In this document: piece after piece, positions 46,114-59,131 of the stretch | Position numbering within the stretch: position 1 is the stretch's first letter | Layout of the letters: every line of letters starts with the position of its first letter | Assembly: GCA_019775845.1 (NCBI GenBank) | Contig: JADQAV010000008.1 | Location: 868,001-932,000 of the forward strand | Source of the DNA: Myrmaecium sp. VS I D KN 1 | Taxonomy: Eukaryota; Ascomycota; Dothideomycetes; Valsariales; Valsariaceae | DNA length: 64,000 bases | Reading direction: 5' to 3' | The notes under the pieces: model-generated | Database searches by the model: none | What the model was told of the DNA's origin: nothing | What the model saw: the letters and a program-made list of their open reading frames with translations, nothing else | Program-made: the position numbers and the translations under genes

Positions 46114-47524
46114 TGTTGGCTGGCTGGCTGACTGGCTCCTTGCTTGCTTGCCACGAAGATTCGTGGGAAGGTTGGAGGATGGACGGTAGTGGTGGTGGCT
46201 GGTTGCCTACGGATGGGCGGTGACGTTTGGAAACCGGCGCTGAGGGAGGAGGGCAAGGAGAGGATCACGGCGTGGAGAGCCGCGCGGACGACGGGCGCAT
46301 GCGGAGAACGACCGGGAGGCTTCGTGGTGATCGGCTGGTGAGGTTGCTGAGGTTCTTTCTTCTGATCTCTCTATCTCTTTTGTCCGCGAGTTTATTGCGG
46401 CTTCGGCGGTGGTCGAAAAGGAGGAAGTCGGAGAGTGGAATGATTATAGGAGCGGTAGGTTGGGTGAGTCGTTCGAAGACTGCCGGAGAGGTAGGACGGA
46501 TGGGTGGAAGTCGGTGGAAGGATGTTGGTGTTCGTAGGTGTTGGATGTAACCGAGACGTGAAGTGCGGATAGACGAGAGGTTGTACACGGCCTCCGTCCG
46601 CGTCCGTGCCTATGCCCGCGGCTATCGGAGAGAGAGAAGTGCGTAAGGCCGACGGGTGCGTGCGTCCGTTGGGTGCCTTGGCCCAAACCCGGAGCTGTCA
46701 TGCAGGTGTGGGGGAAACCTGAGGTTACTATATTTACGGAGTTCAGTTGTTGTACTGTTGTACTGTACACCGACTTGGTGGTTTTATAGAGGTATAGCTA
46801 TCATGCCTCAAGTCGTTCTAGCTGCGGTACCGGACGGTTCCATCCTCGTAGGCGCTTTCCGCCCGGAGAGAGGACGGGACCCTGTCAGGGGCTCCGGCCT
46901 TCCTTCCCCACTCACTGCATGTCTTGTCTCGTCCCAAACACCATTTTGACAGGTTTTAGTAAAGGTTATGTAAGACGAAATCCACGAGGTTTTGGTATCA
47001 TTATCTTTACCACGTCGCTCAAATCAGAAGCCGAATCATATACTAGTCCTAAGTGGCCATTCGACCCTCCTGAAACCTGTAACGTTCGCCATCGGGCTTA
47101 ATACCACCCTGGCACTCCTGTCTGTACATTTTACGCGGAGGTCGGGTGTGTACTGTACTGCATGTGCTAAACGGGTGCCGTGTCGTGCGCTCGGACCGAC
47201 TCGTCCGGGTCCAGTCCCTCTCCCCCAAACCTGTCCCCCCAAAGTCCCAAGTCAGGCCTAAGGGGGAACTTCTTTGGCACGGACTCTCGTCCTCGACCCT
47301 CCAACAACAACGATCTTCGCCCTCGTCCCCTCCGTCCCCTCGTCCTCCTCTCTTGCTCGCCTCGACTTCGATCTCCCCAGACTTCTTCCCCGCCCGACCC
47401 GTCCCGGCGAAGCTGGAGCCGGACACTACTGCTGGGTGAGCAGTGCGGAGGGACGCGGCAACATCCCCTACTCGACCGACACCTCCTCCCTCTCCTCCCT
47501 CCAGGAGGTGCGCGCACATGCACC
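46114..47524. other. Spacer and promoter between membrane-protein gene and formin
   Basis: These 1.4 kb must contain both promoters, since the genes diverge. The last 345 bases (from 47180) stay open in the formin frame but have no in-frame ATG before 47525, and read as C-rich leader. No other gene is supported. Confidence 0.5.
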
Positions 47525-50500
47525 ATGGCCCCGACGAGCACGCAACAGGATGGCAAGACTCGCCAGTCCTCCGGTGGCAAGTCCTTCTTCGGCCGTCGGT
47601 TGCACAAGGACAAGTCGAGCGGCAACGAACTTATCCCTGACACTCCAAGCCTGCCGCCGAGCACGTCGGGCTCCACCTCCTCGCGCCATTCTCACAAGTC
47701 CTCGGTCGCCTCGATAGATAGGCCTCTGTCGCTGGGCCCCGAGCAAGGCTTGGCCATGCAGGCCGGCGTCCTCACCTCCATGCCCTACGACAGCATGATG
47801 ACGGACCCGAAATCCCCAATACCTGTCGACTATCTTCCCAAAGGCGACGGCTCCGCGCGCACCCGAGAGCCGCTTCCTCACCATCTGAACAGCAAAGGCG
47901 GCGATTTTCATCAGTACCCCGTCTTCACCCCTTCCGCCCCGCCCCCGCCGGGCAGTGCGGCACCTCGACCGCCTCCGCATCAGACAGGAGTGGCAATGTC
48001 AGCAAGCGCGCCTGGGGATAGGGGTGTGACAATCCAGCAGTGGGGTTCCGGGCGGCCGAATGCTGCCAATGGCGCCTACAGCAACAATTCACAGTATTAT
48101 AGTTCCTTTACCACCGACTCATCAAGCACGACTCGCGCCTCCTCCGACCAGGCGAGCGTGTACTCGAACCACTCGAACCCTCGCGGCTCGTCGAACACTA
48201 CTCCGCACCAATCTCAGAGCAGTTATTCTTCCTTCGGCATTGACCAGACGTCCTTACTGCCTACGCTTGCTCCCCCTCCAAGTCGTGATTCGCACAAGCA
48301 CAGCATCCTGTCCTCCCACCACTCCTCTGCCTTCAACTCGACCTCGTCCTTCGGGCCGGACAGCTTTCACCTTCAACAACCGAGCGATGACAGGGTTGTG
48401 GAGCAGGAATTCATGAGCTTGATGGTGAAGAGAGGATGGAACAGTCTGCCTGAACAGGCTCGCAGACAGATGCAGGCATATCCCATCACGAAGAAATGGA
48501 CGCTGGTGTATCAGGACAAGCTGGCGGAATGGCAAAACGAAACCAAAAAGAGGCAGAATGCGCGCAGCTCCCTGATCGGCCAAGATCAGCTGCTGGCCAA
48601 GTCGGATGAAGAGGGCAGTCCGGAATGGTACGTGCGACGGATCATGGAGTTACGAATCACTGCGAAGGAATTGCAAAGTTTAGCGGTCAGCTTGCGTACG
48701 CAGCCTATCGCCTGGGTCAAAGCGTTTGTGGAGGCACAGGGTCAGATTGCTCTGACAAACATCCTCGGGAAAATCAACCGACGGCAAGGCCAGGGGCCGA
48801 CGCCTCCCGTGGGAGGAGTCGGTAGCACGCAGGAGAAGGACCTTGAACGGGAGTACGACATCGTTAAATGTTTGAAAGCTTTGATGAATAACAAGTACGG
48901 CGCCGACAATGCGCTCGCTCACCAACAGATCATCCTCAACCTTACCGGATCCCTCGTCTCCCCCCGGCTGAACACGCGGAAGCTGGTCAGCGAGGTGTTG
49001 ACTTTCTTGTGCTTCTGGGGGGATGGGAAAGGCCACGAGAAAGTGCTGCAGGCGATGGATCATCATAAAGCCCAGCAATGTGAAAATGGACGCTTTGATG
49101 CTTGGATCCGCCTGGTGGAAGTCACGATTGATGGCAGAGGCAAGATGGGCAGTATGGTCGGCGCCAGTGATGAGATCCGCAGCGGTGGAATCGGGATGGA
49201 GAACCTCCTGATGGAGTATGCGGTAGCCACCCTGATCCTCATCAACGGGATTATCGATGCACCAGAGCAGGATCTTCATATGCGCGTGCATCTGCGAGCG
49301 CAGTTCACGGCATGCGGCATCCAACGCCTGCTCACGAAGATGGAGGGGTTCCAGTATGAGGTCATTGACAAGCAAATCGAGCGCTACCGGTCGAACGAGA
49401 TGATTGATTATGAGGATATGCTGGAGCGCGAAAACAATAGCGTCGACGGCGTGGAGGGCGAAGTGAGGGACCTTCGGGACCCGAATCAGATCACTGAAGC
49501 CATCATGAGCAAGCTCGAGGGAAGCAGGGCTCAAGATTACTTCGTCTCAGCCTTGCAACATCTATTGCTCATCCGAGACAATGAGGGCGAAGATCGCCTC
49601 AGGATGTTCCAGCTGGTGGACTCAATGCTTAGCTACGTGGCGATGGATCGCCGTCTGCCGGACATGGACCTCAAGCAGAGTCTCAATTTCACCGTGCAAA
49701 GCCTCCTCGACAAGCTATATACTGATTCCGAAGCTCGTCAAGCGCGGGATGAGGCCATCGAAGCTCGTCAAATCGCTGACTCGGCGATTGCCGAGCGTGA
49801 TGAGATGAGGGCACAGGTGGAGCTCGGCGCAGATGGCGTGGTCAAGAAGCTGCAGAAGCAACTGGAAGAGCAAGAAAAGATGATGGCTCTGAGAGCTCGA
49901 CAAGTCGAGTCACTGAAGGCGGAGCTGGCAGAGGCACAGCGTTTGAGGGCGCAGGAGTCACAGCGCAACGAGCTTGAGACTCGTGAGTTGTACCTCATGC
50001 TGCGTGATGCCCAGGATGTGGCTGCTGCTGCGGCCCGGAAAGGAGGAAAAGACACCACGGAGGGCTCAGGGGCGGTCCAGCAAGGCATCATTGATCGTAA
50101 CCGGATGCTCAAGCGCTTGGAGATCAACCTGCAGCGAGCCAAGACCCAGGCAACGCTGGAGGGCAGGATCTTCCAGTCCGTGGCACCCTCCGAGAAGCTG
50201 CGCGAGCTGAGAGAGCAGATGGACGGAGAAATTGGCAGGTATGAGGAGGGGGCGCAAGATTTCAGTCACTTCAACAACGGTTATCTTGGATCCGTCTCCC
50301 GTGTGAGGAGCAACACTTCCAAAGTCTCGCGGAAGCCACTTCCGGATGCGATGTTCGACAACGATGAGCAGGACGAGGAACTGGGCGATGATGCAGTCAT
50401 TGAGAAACCTCGTCTGGTCGAGATGAGACGGCCGAAGATGAGCGCCCAGCAATCCGCCGGCCTCCTTGGAGAGATTGCTTCCAAAGTTAAGAAGTATGAC

Positions 50501-53142
50501 GGCAGCGATGATGAAGACTTTGAGGGAGACGGTGTTACCACCGGCCCGTCCCACCCCAATATGGAGTCGGACGGCCCGAAGACGCCAGTCGAAGAAGGTT
50601 CCATTGAGCAACCGGCTGCTTCCGAGAAGGATGCCTCAACTGCCGGCGATGGGACGGCTGCTCAAAGTCCTGCACCGCCTGCTCCGCCGATGCCTGGCTT
50701 CTCCGGTGCTCCCCCGCCGCCGCCTCCGCCCATGCCTGGGTTTGCCAACAACGCTCCTCCTCCACCCCCTCCCCCGATGCCAGGCTTTGCCAGCAATGCC
50801 CCTCCTCCACCTCCTCCTCCCGCACCGCCCATGCCCGGCTTCTCCGGTGCACCACCGCCGCCACCGCCTCCTATGCCTGGGTTCGCTGGCGGTGCTCCAC
50901 CACCCCCTCCTCCCATGCCGGGCGCTGGTGGCCCTCCTCCACCCCCTCCGCCCCCTATGGCACCCGGTGCTCCACCCTTGCCCGGCGCGAAGAAGGGCGG
51001 TGGGTACTTGAACAGGCCTCAGTTCAGTGCTCCTTCTAGTGTTGGGCTTGCTGTAGTACGTCCTAAGAAGAAGCTCAAGGCTCTGCACTGGGAGAAGGTC
51101 GACACTCCCGAGGTTACGGTATGGGCAAACCATGCGCCCTCGCACGAAGATAAAGAGAAGAAGTACGAGGAAATGGCGAAGAAAGGTATCCTCGACGAGG
51201 TTGAGAAACTCTTCATGGCCAAGGAGATCAAGGACATCGGCAAGAAGGCAGCGAAGAAGAATGACAAGAAACAGATCATTTCGAACGATCTCATGCGCAA
51301 CTTCCATATCTCGCTTGCGAAATTCTCACAATATTCTGCTGAGGAAGTCAGTCGGATGATCATCCACTGCGAGAATGACGTCTTGGACAATGACGTCGTG
51401 ATGGAGTTCTTGCAGAAGCCGGACTTGTGTAACATCCCCGAAAATACTCAGAAGCTTATGGCGCCCTACAGCAAAGACTGGACTGGTCCAGGGGCTGCGA
51501 CTAGCACACGGGAGCAAGACCCCGCTGAGTTGACCCGCGAGGATCAGATCTACCTCTATACCGCGTATGAGTTGCACCACTACTGGAAATCGCGTATGCG
51601 GGCTCTGTCCTTGACAAGAACGTTCGAACAAGAGTATGAGGAGATCTCAAACAAATTACAAGAAGTTGTCCGTGTTTCCGAGTCCCTTCGTGACTCGACG
51701 TCGCTCATCAATGTTCTTGGGATCATCCTCGACATCGGAAACTTCATGAACGACACCAACAAACAAGCTCTCGGCTTCAAACTCTCCTCGCTCTCGCGTC
51801 TTGGTATGGTGAAGGATGCAACAAACGAAGGCACCTTTGCCGATGCTGTGGAGCGTATCGTGCGCCACCAATATCCTGCCTATGAATCTTTCCTGGAGGA
51901 CATCGGCGGTGTTCTTACAGCACAGAAGATCAATGTGGAGCAGCTTCAGTTGGATGCTAAAAAGTACATCGAGAACATCAAGAATGTTCAGGCGTCTTTG
52001 GATTCTGGCAACCTCTCCGACCCGAGTAAATTCCATCCCGAGGACCGGGTCAGCATTGTGGTGCAGCGCTCGATGAAAGAAGCTCGTCGGAAAGCTCAAC
52101 AGATGGAGCTCTACCTTGAGACGATGGTGAAGAGCTACGACGACATTCTGACCTTTTACGGCGAAGACCCAACTGATGACAACGCCCGGCGTGACTTCTT
52201 CTCGAAACTGGCGGTGTTCGTCACCGAGTGGAAGGTAAGAACAGCATGCTTGCAAACGGTGGATAACTGGCTAACGAAACTGCTACACAGAAATCTAGAG
52301 AAAAGAACATCGCCATGGAAGAGACTCGGCGACGCAACGAAGCCTCCATGCGACGCAAGCAGATCAACCCGGCTCTGGCCAATGGTTCTTCTGCCCTCAG
52401 CGACCAGGGCTCGCCTTCTTCTCCTGCCTCAACCGGGGCCATGGATACCCTGCTGGAAAAGCTGCGTGCCGCTGCTCCACAGGCTCGAGATCAACGAGAC
52501 CGCCGGCGTCGTGCTCGTCTTAAGGACCGCCACCAGGTGCGCGTTGCGAGCGGACAGAAGATCCCGGATGTGGTCCCCAAGTATCCCGAAGCTTCGGCGG
52601 CCAATGGAGGTTTGCTGTCACCTCGCTCCGAGGCGGATGCGGACTCCGCGGCCGACGAGGCAACACCTGTACCGTCAGCCGAAGAGAATGGCAAGGGAAA
52701 GGATGAAGGTGGCGACGTCGCCGACCGCGCCGCTGAGATGCTACAGGGCTTGCGGGGTGCTGAAGGTGGAGAAGAAGCGGGCGTGGAGAAGACGGAAAGC
52801 ATCCGCGTGCGGCGGCGGAGGGAGAACGCGGATGACGAACGGTCAAGAAGGCGAAGAAGACGCGCGGCCGCCTCGGGCAATATCGAGACGAGCGCCACTA
52901 GAGGACTGCCCACTCCGCCAATCGTCGCGGAGGGCGAGCAGGCGGAGAAGGAGGGCGAAGGACCTCCGGACGAGGAAGCAGGCAAAGCGAGGGAAAACGT
53001 TGCCTCGAGCGATTCGCGACCGTCGACGCGGGGCACGGAGGATGGTGCGAATGTCCCGGATGAATACCCCACGACGCCTGTCACCATCGTCTCTCCGCCG
53101 TCGCCGGCACGCAGTGATGGGAAAGAAGACGCTTTGGATTGA
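47525..53142 (+). CDS. BNI1: Formin (SepA/Bni1 type)
   Basis: Formins nucleate and elongate actin filaments at hyphal tips and septa, activated by Rho GTPases. Exons are 47525-52234 and 52291-53142, giving 1853 residues. Domains in order: Ser-rich N-terminus; GTPase-binding/FH3 region from about 290 (VVEQEFMSLMVKRGWNSLPE) to about 725; coiled coil about 730-890; FH1 about 1049-1158, made of MPGF-(S/A)-containing repeats with 6-8 Pro each; FH2 from about 1166 (VRPKKKLKALHWEKVD) to about 1570, including LGIILDIGNFMNDTNKQALG. Exon 2 starts KSREKNIAMEETRRRN and carries a basic DAD-like autoinhibitory segment (RRRRARLKDRHQVRV). The start is the first in-frame ATG. Length is close to Aspergillus SepA. 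Confidence 0.96.
50671..51000 (+). repeat. FH1 polyproline tandem repeat inside the formin
   Basis: Five to six repeats of about 50-60 bases encode MPGFxxxAPPPPPPP. Synonymous differences between units show that the array is not freshly duplicated. Confidence 0.8.
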
Positions 53143-55035
53143 AGATGCATGAGGGTGCCGTTTGTTTGTGATTCTTCTGGTGGCGGGGAGTTAACCCGCT
53201 TCCGTTTGTTATTACAACGGGATGGCCGTTGCAATGATACCCGCCGCTCACACTCTCCCTTGTTTCGGCTCCTTTTGTTTCCTTGCTCTTTTACTCCTTA
53301 CTCCTTCCTTTTCATACACCGTCCGTCTTACCGGGTTTACTATGTTTCTTTTCGGTTTTGGTCGTCAGGCCAAGGGAAGGAGGAAAAGAGGAGGGCTTGT
53401 TTTTTGAGCCCCCTTCTTTTCGAACTGCCATATGGGTATCTGTTTCTTTATTCTCCCGTTGGGGAGGCCCTCCGTCCATCGTTTCTTTCTTTCTAGTCTC
53501 ATCTTGTATGGCGTTTTTCGGCGTATCTGGTGGAGTGGACGGTATGGGAGGAGCTGTTTCCTTACTTTCCCTATTACTACTGACGCCCATCTTCATTATC
53601 TTCATCATTACCATCGTCATCGTCATCTTCTGCATCCCAGTCTGGGGTTTTGCTTGTTTCCTTTCTCTTGCGTGTTGGGCCGCAACCGGGATACTCACCC
53701 TTTCTCTTTTCTTTTTCCCCCTGTCTATCCGTTCTCTCTTTATAGAGATTCCCCCCTTAACTCTTCTTTCGTTTTCTATTTTCTTTGTTATTTTAGTGGT
53801 TTACTTGCTCGTTTCGGAAAGGAGCGGCATCATCGTTTTTCATTGTGATACTGGTGGAACGAGGTCTCTTGGTGGGGAGGAGGGGAGCTGGAGCGGTTCG
53901 AAACTATCAAGCGTTGCATTGGGGGATGGATGGAGGGATGGATCATAGGATCATAGGATGGAATGGGATGGAATAAGGACATTGGGGGAAGGGGATGGGG
54001 ATGGGATGGGAAGGGGAAGGGCCCGGCGCTCTTCTTCTTCTTCGATGTACGTCACTGGAACAAAATCGGTTTCCTTGTAATATTTCAACTTCGGCTTTTT
54101 TTCCCTCTTATGTTTGGCTTATATACTAGAGGGTTATACCTTGTTATATTCCAAACTTCTTGACTTGGTTCGTATACGGCAACTTTTCTACTGCTTTTAC
54201 TATTCTCTTTTTTTTCTCGCCCCTGGCTATGTTCGGGTCGGGATATATTAACGATTTGAACTCTCGCCCGCCTCTTTTTCTTTCCCTCTGATCTTTCCCA
54301 GGGGAAGATGTGGGAAGGGCCGTCGGCTTAGTCGTTAGTGGAATGGTGAAGAACGACGCCGTTCGTACATACATATCATAGATACATATAATAACGATAC
54401 GCAAACGCCTGATTCCGGAACTGATCTTTTTTGCCTTTCTCTCTTTCGTTTTACGTGTCTCCCTTTCTTGCTCCTTTCTTCCCTTTTTTTTCTTTTTCTG
54501 GAAAAAAAAAAAAAAAAAATCTGTTATCTTTTTTTTTTTTTCTAAAAACACCTTAAAAGAACCGTTGTCTTCCAGGTCCCACACATCCAATGGAGAGAAA
54601 TATCGAAGCAATATATCGTTGGTAACTCTCATCCTTATCCACCCAGCTGCAGTATATTTCCATGATGTGGCAGGAGACGGGAGATATTGCTATGTACATC
54701 TGTATCGAAACCCGCTTCGGTGTGAAGCAGGAGAAATAGAGCTGCAGAAATGTATTCCTATTGCGTCCCATACAATGGCTTCACGCCATGAGAGTTTTAA
54801 TTATATGTACATCATTAACAACGTTTTCGGTCGTTTCCTCATCTCCATTTACCCCTCAACCTCCCTTAAGCTTCATCCTGTTCATCCTATTCGACTTTTT
54901 CATACATCTCGTAGAGGAAAATACGTTGCCGAGAAACACAAGGGAGTGAAAAAAGGAAAGCAGGCAGGACAACCGCAGAGGGATTGCGAGTTGGATAAGA
55001 TGGCCGCAAGACAGGTAGACTTGCCCTTGCACTTC
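53143..55035. other. Convergent 3' spacer, formin / PTH11-like receptor
   Basis: These 1.9 kb are T/C-rich on the plus strand. Plus-strand frames such as 53283-53948 translate runs of Phe, Leu and Ser and look like membrane proteins only because of the T content. There are homopolymers near 54502-54540. No gene is supported. Confidence 0.5.
54485..54541. repeat. Poly-T, poly-A and poly-T homopolymer cluster
   Basis: T runs, an A run of about 18 (54502-54519) and a T run of about 13 follow one another and can form a weak A/T hairpin. The exact length is uncertain in any assembly. Confidence 0.75.
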
Positions 55036-56690
55036 CTACGAGATAGTCACTTCCGTCGTCCGGATAATACCGTCCGTGGGCGGGGGTCGGGAGAGAGGGA
55101 GAATGGAATCATCGCTCTCCCTTCCTCCATCCCCTTCGAGGTCATGCTCAGACCCGATCCCCTGCTCCCGATTAGAGAGTCGGTTATGATACAGGTGAGG
55201 ATGGTACGAAAGATGGTGCGACTGGGATCGCGAGAGATTGTTGTTGATGCTGCTATCCCCTGACCCGCCGCCGCCGCCACCACCGCCGGAGGTGATGTTA
55301 ACAGCATACGGACCTCTGGCTCCCGCTGCGGAACCAGAGCGCCCACGGGAGGCGGAGGAAGAGAGCTCGCTCAGGGCGATGAGGTCGTCGTGCTGTTTGA
55401 GGCCGTCACGGCCACGGCTGCGGCCGTTGCGGGCGCTGTTGCCGAAGTAGACGCGCCCGTTGCGGTGATGTTCGCCGCTGCCGCTTCCGCTTCCTGAGGT
55501 CATGGCGCGGGCGCTCTGGAGCACGTGGGTGAAGAGCGGTTTGAGAGTAGGCAGGTTGGCGGCCATGATGCCGATGTTCATCTCGACGATTTGCCAGATG
55601 TAGTATGCTGATCCTTTTCTTGTAGGGGCATTAGCGTGTTGGCGGGACAAGGCTGTTGGGGAGATATAGCATTTTTCTGGACACTTACCCGGTGCTATCG
55701 GTGTTTTCGAAGAAGTGATACTGCAGGGGGGTCTTGATGATGGCAGCTACGCTGGCGCTGGTGCAGGTCAGAGACGCCATACCGACTGTAATAACCATGT
55801 GTTTCAGGGGAAATATTCACTTACAAGAAACCGAGCCCTAAGATGACAACCAACGTAACTTTGGTCCGGCGATTGACCTGCAGGTTCCAGAGCAGTGGTA
55901 CGGGGAGGCTCGCGTACAGGAGATCGGTTGCGATGTTGATAGCTGCAACTGCTTATTAGCAGAAGGCCTGATCTGTACTTATATTATCAGAAAATACCGC
56001 TGTTGAAGACCCCAACTTTCTTAAACGTTTCGATTGAGTAGCACTTGGTTTTGGGATCTAGTCTGAGAACGAAGTTCCACGACGCCTGGACGGGAATACA
56101 CTGGAAGACGATGGCGAGTACGCATCCAATGGTGAAGAGTGTCATAAAGACTATCACAGTTAGCATGTCTACTTCAACCCAGGTTTTGAATGGCAAGACA
56201 GGACGCACTGATCGTTCCAATGATAAAGCGCTTAAAGGTCGTTCTGTCGGCCAATCTCAACAGGAAGAAGCCAATGGAGAGCTTGACGAAACTCACGGCC
56301 AAGACGACCATGATAGAATAGATGTAGAGCCACCTGAAGAGCTGGACGACTCCTGGCCCAGTCCAGTCCAGCGCAAGAGCGTGCCTTCCCAGCCCATACT
56401 TCACTTCTTGAGTCCAGCAGACGAGCACGGAGATAGCACATATCTATGACGATTCAGTCCAAGCGTTTCAACTGTTTATCAGTGATAAAGCCTATCCATA
56501 CCGTCGCAGCCACCATGAGACCGTCATCAAGGCCAAAAGCTTTCAGCATGAGCAACCGCACGTACATGCGTAGGAGAACGGTCAAGAGCGCGCAGCCGGT
56601 GAGCGTCCCCTCGATGCTCAAGAGCGTCGGCGCCATAGTCCATGATCGGTAGGCTGGCGATAGCGTCGAGGGATCGGGCGTAGCCGCCAT
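55036..56690 (-). CDS. PTH11/SAT4-type integral membrane receptor-like protein
   Basis: This belongs to the large fungal rhodopsin-like/SAT4 family, which includes PTH11-related surface-sensing receptors. Six exons: 56690-56502, 56443-56209, 56150-55998, 55942-55825, 55757-55689 and 55618-55036, giving 448 residues. About seven helices are visible, for example ICAISVLVCWTQEVKYGLGR (exon 2 start), VLAVSFVKLSIGFFLLRLAD, FMTLFTIGCVLAIVFQC and the family-typical INIATDLLYASLPVPLLWNL. Exon 4 ends in VVILGLGF and joins exon 5 as FASVAAIIKT. KGSAYYIWQIVEMNIGIMAA follows. The 150-residue tail is Ser/Gly/His-rich with nine Gly in a row. The N-terminus is short, with no CFEM domain. The ligand is unknown. 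It is divergent from the tyrosinase gene. Confidence 0.85.
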
Positions 56691-59131
56691 GATGGATACG
56701 CTCCTATCCACACCAGTGGAAACGCATCCACTTGAGGTTCGCAGCTACAGAATCTGAAGGTTGCACAGCTGCGGGGGCCAAGAGGAGCAGCAGAAGCAGG
56801 ATAGTGGATGGAAGGCAATGGTTGCTGCGCGGTGTCCTATCCCTTTTACAGAAGGGAATCTGAACCGTTACTCGGAGGCTCTGCTACGCAGCTTTCCCAT
56901 GGCGACGGAGGTCATCTAATCATGGATACCTCCCGTGTTACCAGCAGCAAGAAGCGCTCAACTGCCTTGCTTGCCCGGTCAATAGAGGTGAGTGAGTTTA
57001 TTCGAGTGTTGTGAACGTACGGAGGCGAACGTGCAGGCGTCTAGTCCAATCTTGTCCGTTGCACGATATTCTCCTTCAGGGCCACGCGACGTGTGTCGCA
57101 TGAGAATTTGCGATATCCAGGTGCTCATGTATGTGTGAGGGTGTCACTGCCTAAGGAAACACGAGGGAGAGAGGCTCCCGAATGTCCCAATACGAGGGAT
57201 AATATATATTAACTTCAGACATGCATATTGCAGGTGGCGTTTTCTGTGTCGTTGGAAGATTCGCTTTCAAAAAAGTACCTCCCTCCACAGTTGCCACATG
57301 CTCCTTTTCTTTCTGGCATCATAGGAGCTCGGAACGTCCGGTATTCTCGATGCTGGCCAGACGACTGTAAAGGCAGAAAGATCGCGATTAGACAGCGTGA
57401 CAGCATTCTCTTCCTGCGGATTCGGCAGGCTGAGCAGCACGTGGAAGGCTGAAGCAGGCTGGCTGCAGGATCGAAGCCACAGGCTGGGGCTCAAGGTGCG
57501 GACAAGGGTTTACGGAGGAGATATAAGAGTGAGCATATGCTGTATTATGGGCTCTGGACTAGGATGGGATGGCTGGAGAGTCGTTGGTCGGTTTTGCCTC
57601 AGGTTCCAGGTTGACTGCAAGGCCACAGTCGCTCTTTAGGTAATTAGGGAGGTTGGTCGGGGAGGTCAGTTGCGAACTGTGAACGTGGCCTGCCTGGTAA
57701 GAGCATCCGGTTGAAACCAGGTCGATGGACAGGCTGGAGGACGGCAAGCTTCATCCATTGGCAGCGTCCGGCTTATGTAGCACATACATACAGTGCCTAG
57801 ATACCTGATCCCTGCCTTACACCGGATCGAATGAACGACTCGGAGATATTCAACCGGATTCCGGCGGGATTCACACTTGTAGATTACATAAGTCATCGCC
57901 TTACTGCCTTGATATTTCCGACTCCGCGGACTTCTCAGGCCAGAAAGTCCGCCTGCCTTCCTTACCTTAATCCAACCTCCATCCAGGCCCATCTCTCATT
58001 CCTCAATCCCAAAACTTCCAGTTGTTCACAAATCTCGGCCGGCTGCAGTCCGCTCCTTCCACCGAACAGAGCACTGCACCCGACTGCCGTGTTTGCCGAT
58101 GAGACCGGACCGAACGTCGACCTTGCTGTCTGTGGGACAGATTGAATCTAAGTCCTGCTTCGTGCCGGCTATTCAGCTTAGTACTCCTGCTCATGCTCCT
58201 GCTCCTGCGCTTCATGGCTAACCTGGCTGAGGACATCCAATGAACCCCTGCCACGGATTGTTGCAGGTAAGAAGGATTAGGGGCAAGAGGGAAGGTATAT
58301 GGTTCCATGGTGTCTTGGAAGACTTACACAGCAGCATTAGGCGATTTAATCATTTGCCACCGACACCGACATCTGGCCCTCTCTCATCCTGACTGGCTGG
58401 AAGATAAGCCCTCTTTCACCATGTAAAAAGTCCCGACAGTGCACATCTCTCGACGTGAATACTTCTCTACCTATCTCGATGCCTCGAGCCCTTCAATCCT
58501 GCTGCTGGACGACACCTGTGAAGAAGATCCCCAGAGGCCCTGTTCCCTGCAGGCGTAGACTCTTTCTCGATCCACTCAATGTACGCTCCTGATTGCAGTA
58601 TGTCCAGAGTTACACACGATCTCCGCGTGGCAAGCGTGTCTCGCCCAGAAGCCGCTGCGGCATCCCCTTGCAGCGTCAAATCCGAGCCGCTCCAGCTTCG
58701 GTTCAGGCTTGCACTGCAAGTAAATACCTGTAACCAACTGACTTTCTACAGCAGAGTGAATGCCCGTAATGGGAAGTCTCTGAGATCTACGCCTTCAAAA
58801 GACTTTCCCATTTCGTCAAACCACAGCACGCGAATCTGCAGCACGTGTTGAACATACGACCTTGCAGCTATGGCTTCAGGCTTTGCCACGAAGTACAACC
58901 GTACGAACTGCCGGCAGATGAAAGTCGGCCAACGTGCGCTCCAGGGTGGGTTAACCGTCGCAACGGCCATCAAACTTCGTACTTATCACGATGGTCGCCC
59001 GCCGAAAATGATGTCCATCCGTCAAAACGCCTTCGTCTCGCTTGAGGAGCAAAAGTGTTGTGTTCGGTTTATATCGACAATCGACTTTAATAAGCACCTG
59101 TTCCGTTGGACGAGCCTCCAACAACGGAAAC
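56691..59131. other. 2.4 kb divergent spacer, PTH11-like receptor / tyrosinase
   Basis: This spacer must hold both promoters. It is AT-richer than the genes and has no frame with protein character, no transposon ends and no tRNA. A copy-like run of CTCCTGCTCATG near 58185-58210 is minor. Confidence 0.5.

Noticed and set aside
53283-53948. 221-codon plus-strand frame that looks like a multi-helix membrane protein
   Set aside because: The strand is T-rich, so any open frame gives Phe, Leu, Ile and Ser runs. It lies directly after the formin stop, where a 3' untranslated region is expected.
58852-58861. ACATACGACC, the first ten bases of fungal 5S rRNA
   Set aside because: The match ends after ten bases, and none of the internal 5S control elements follow.
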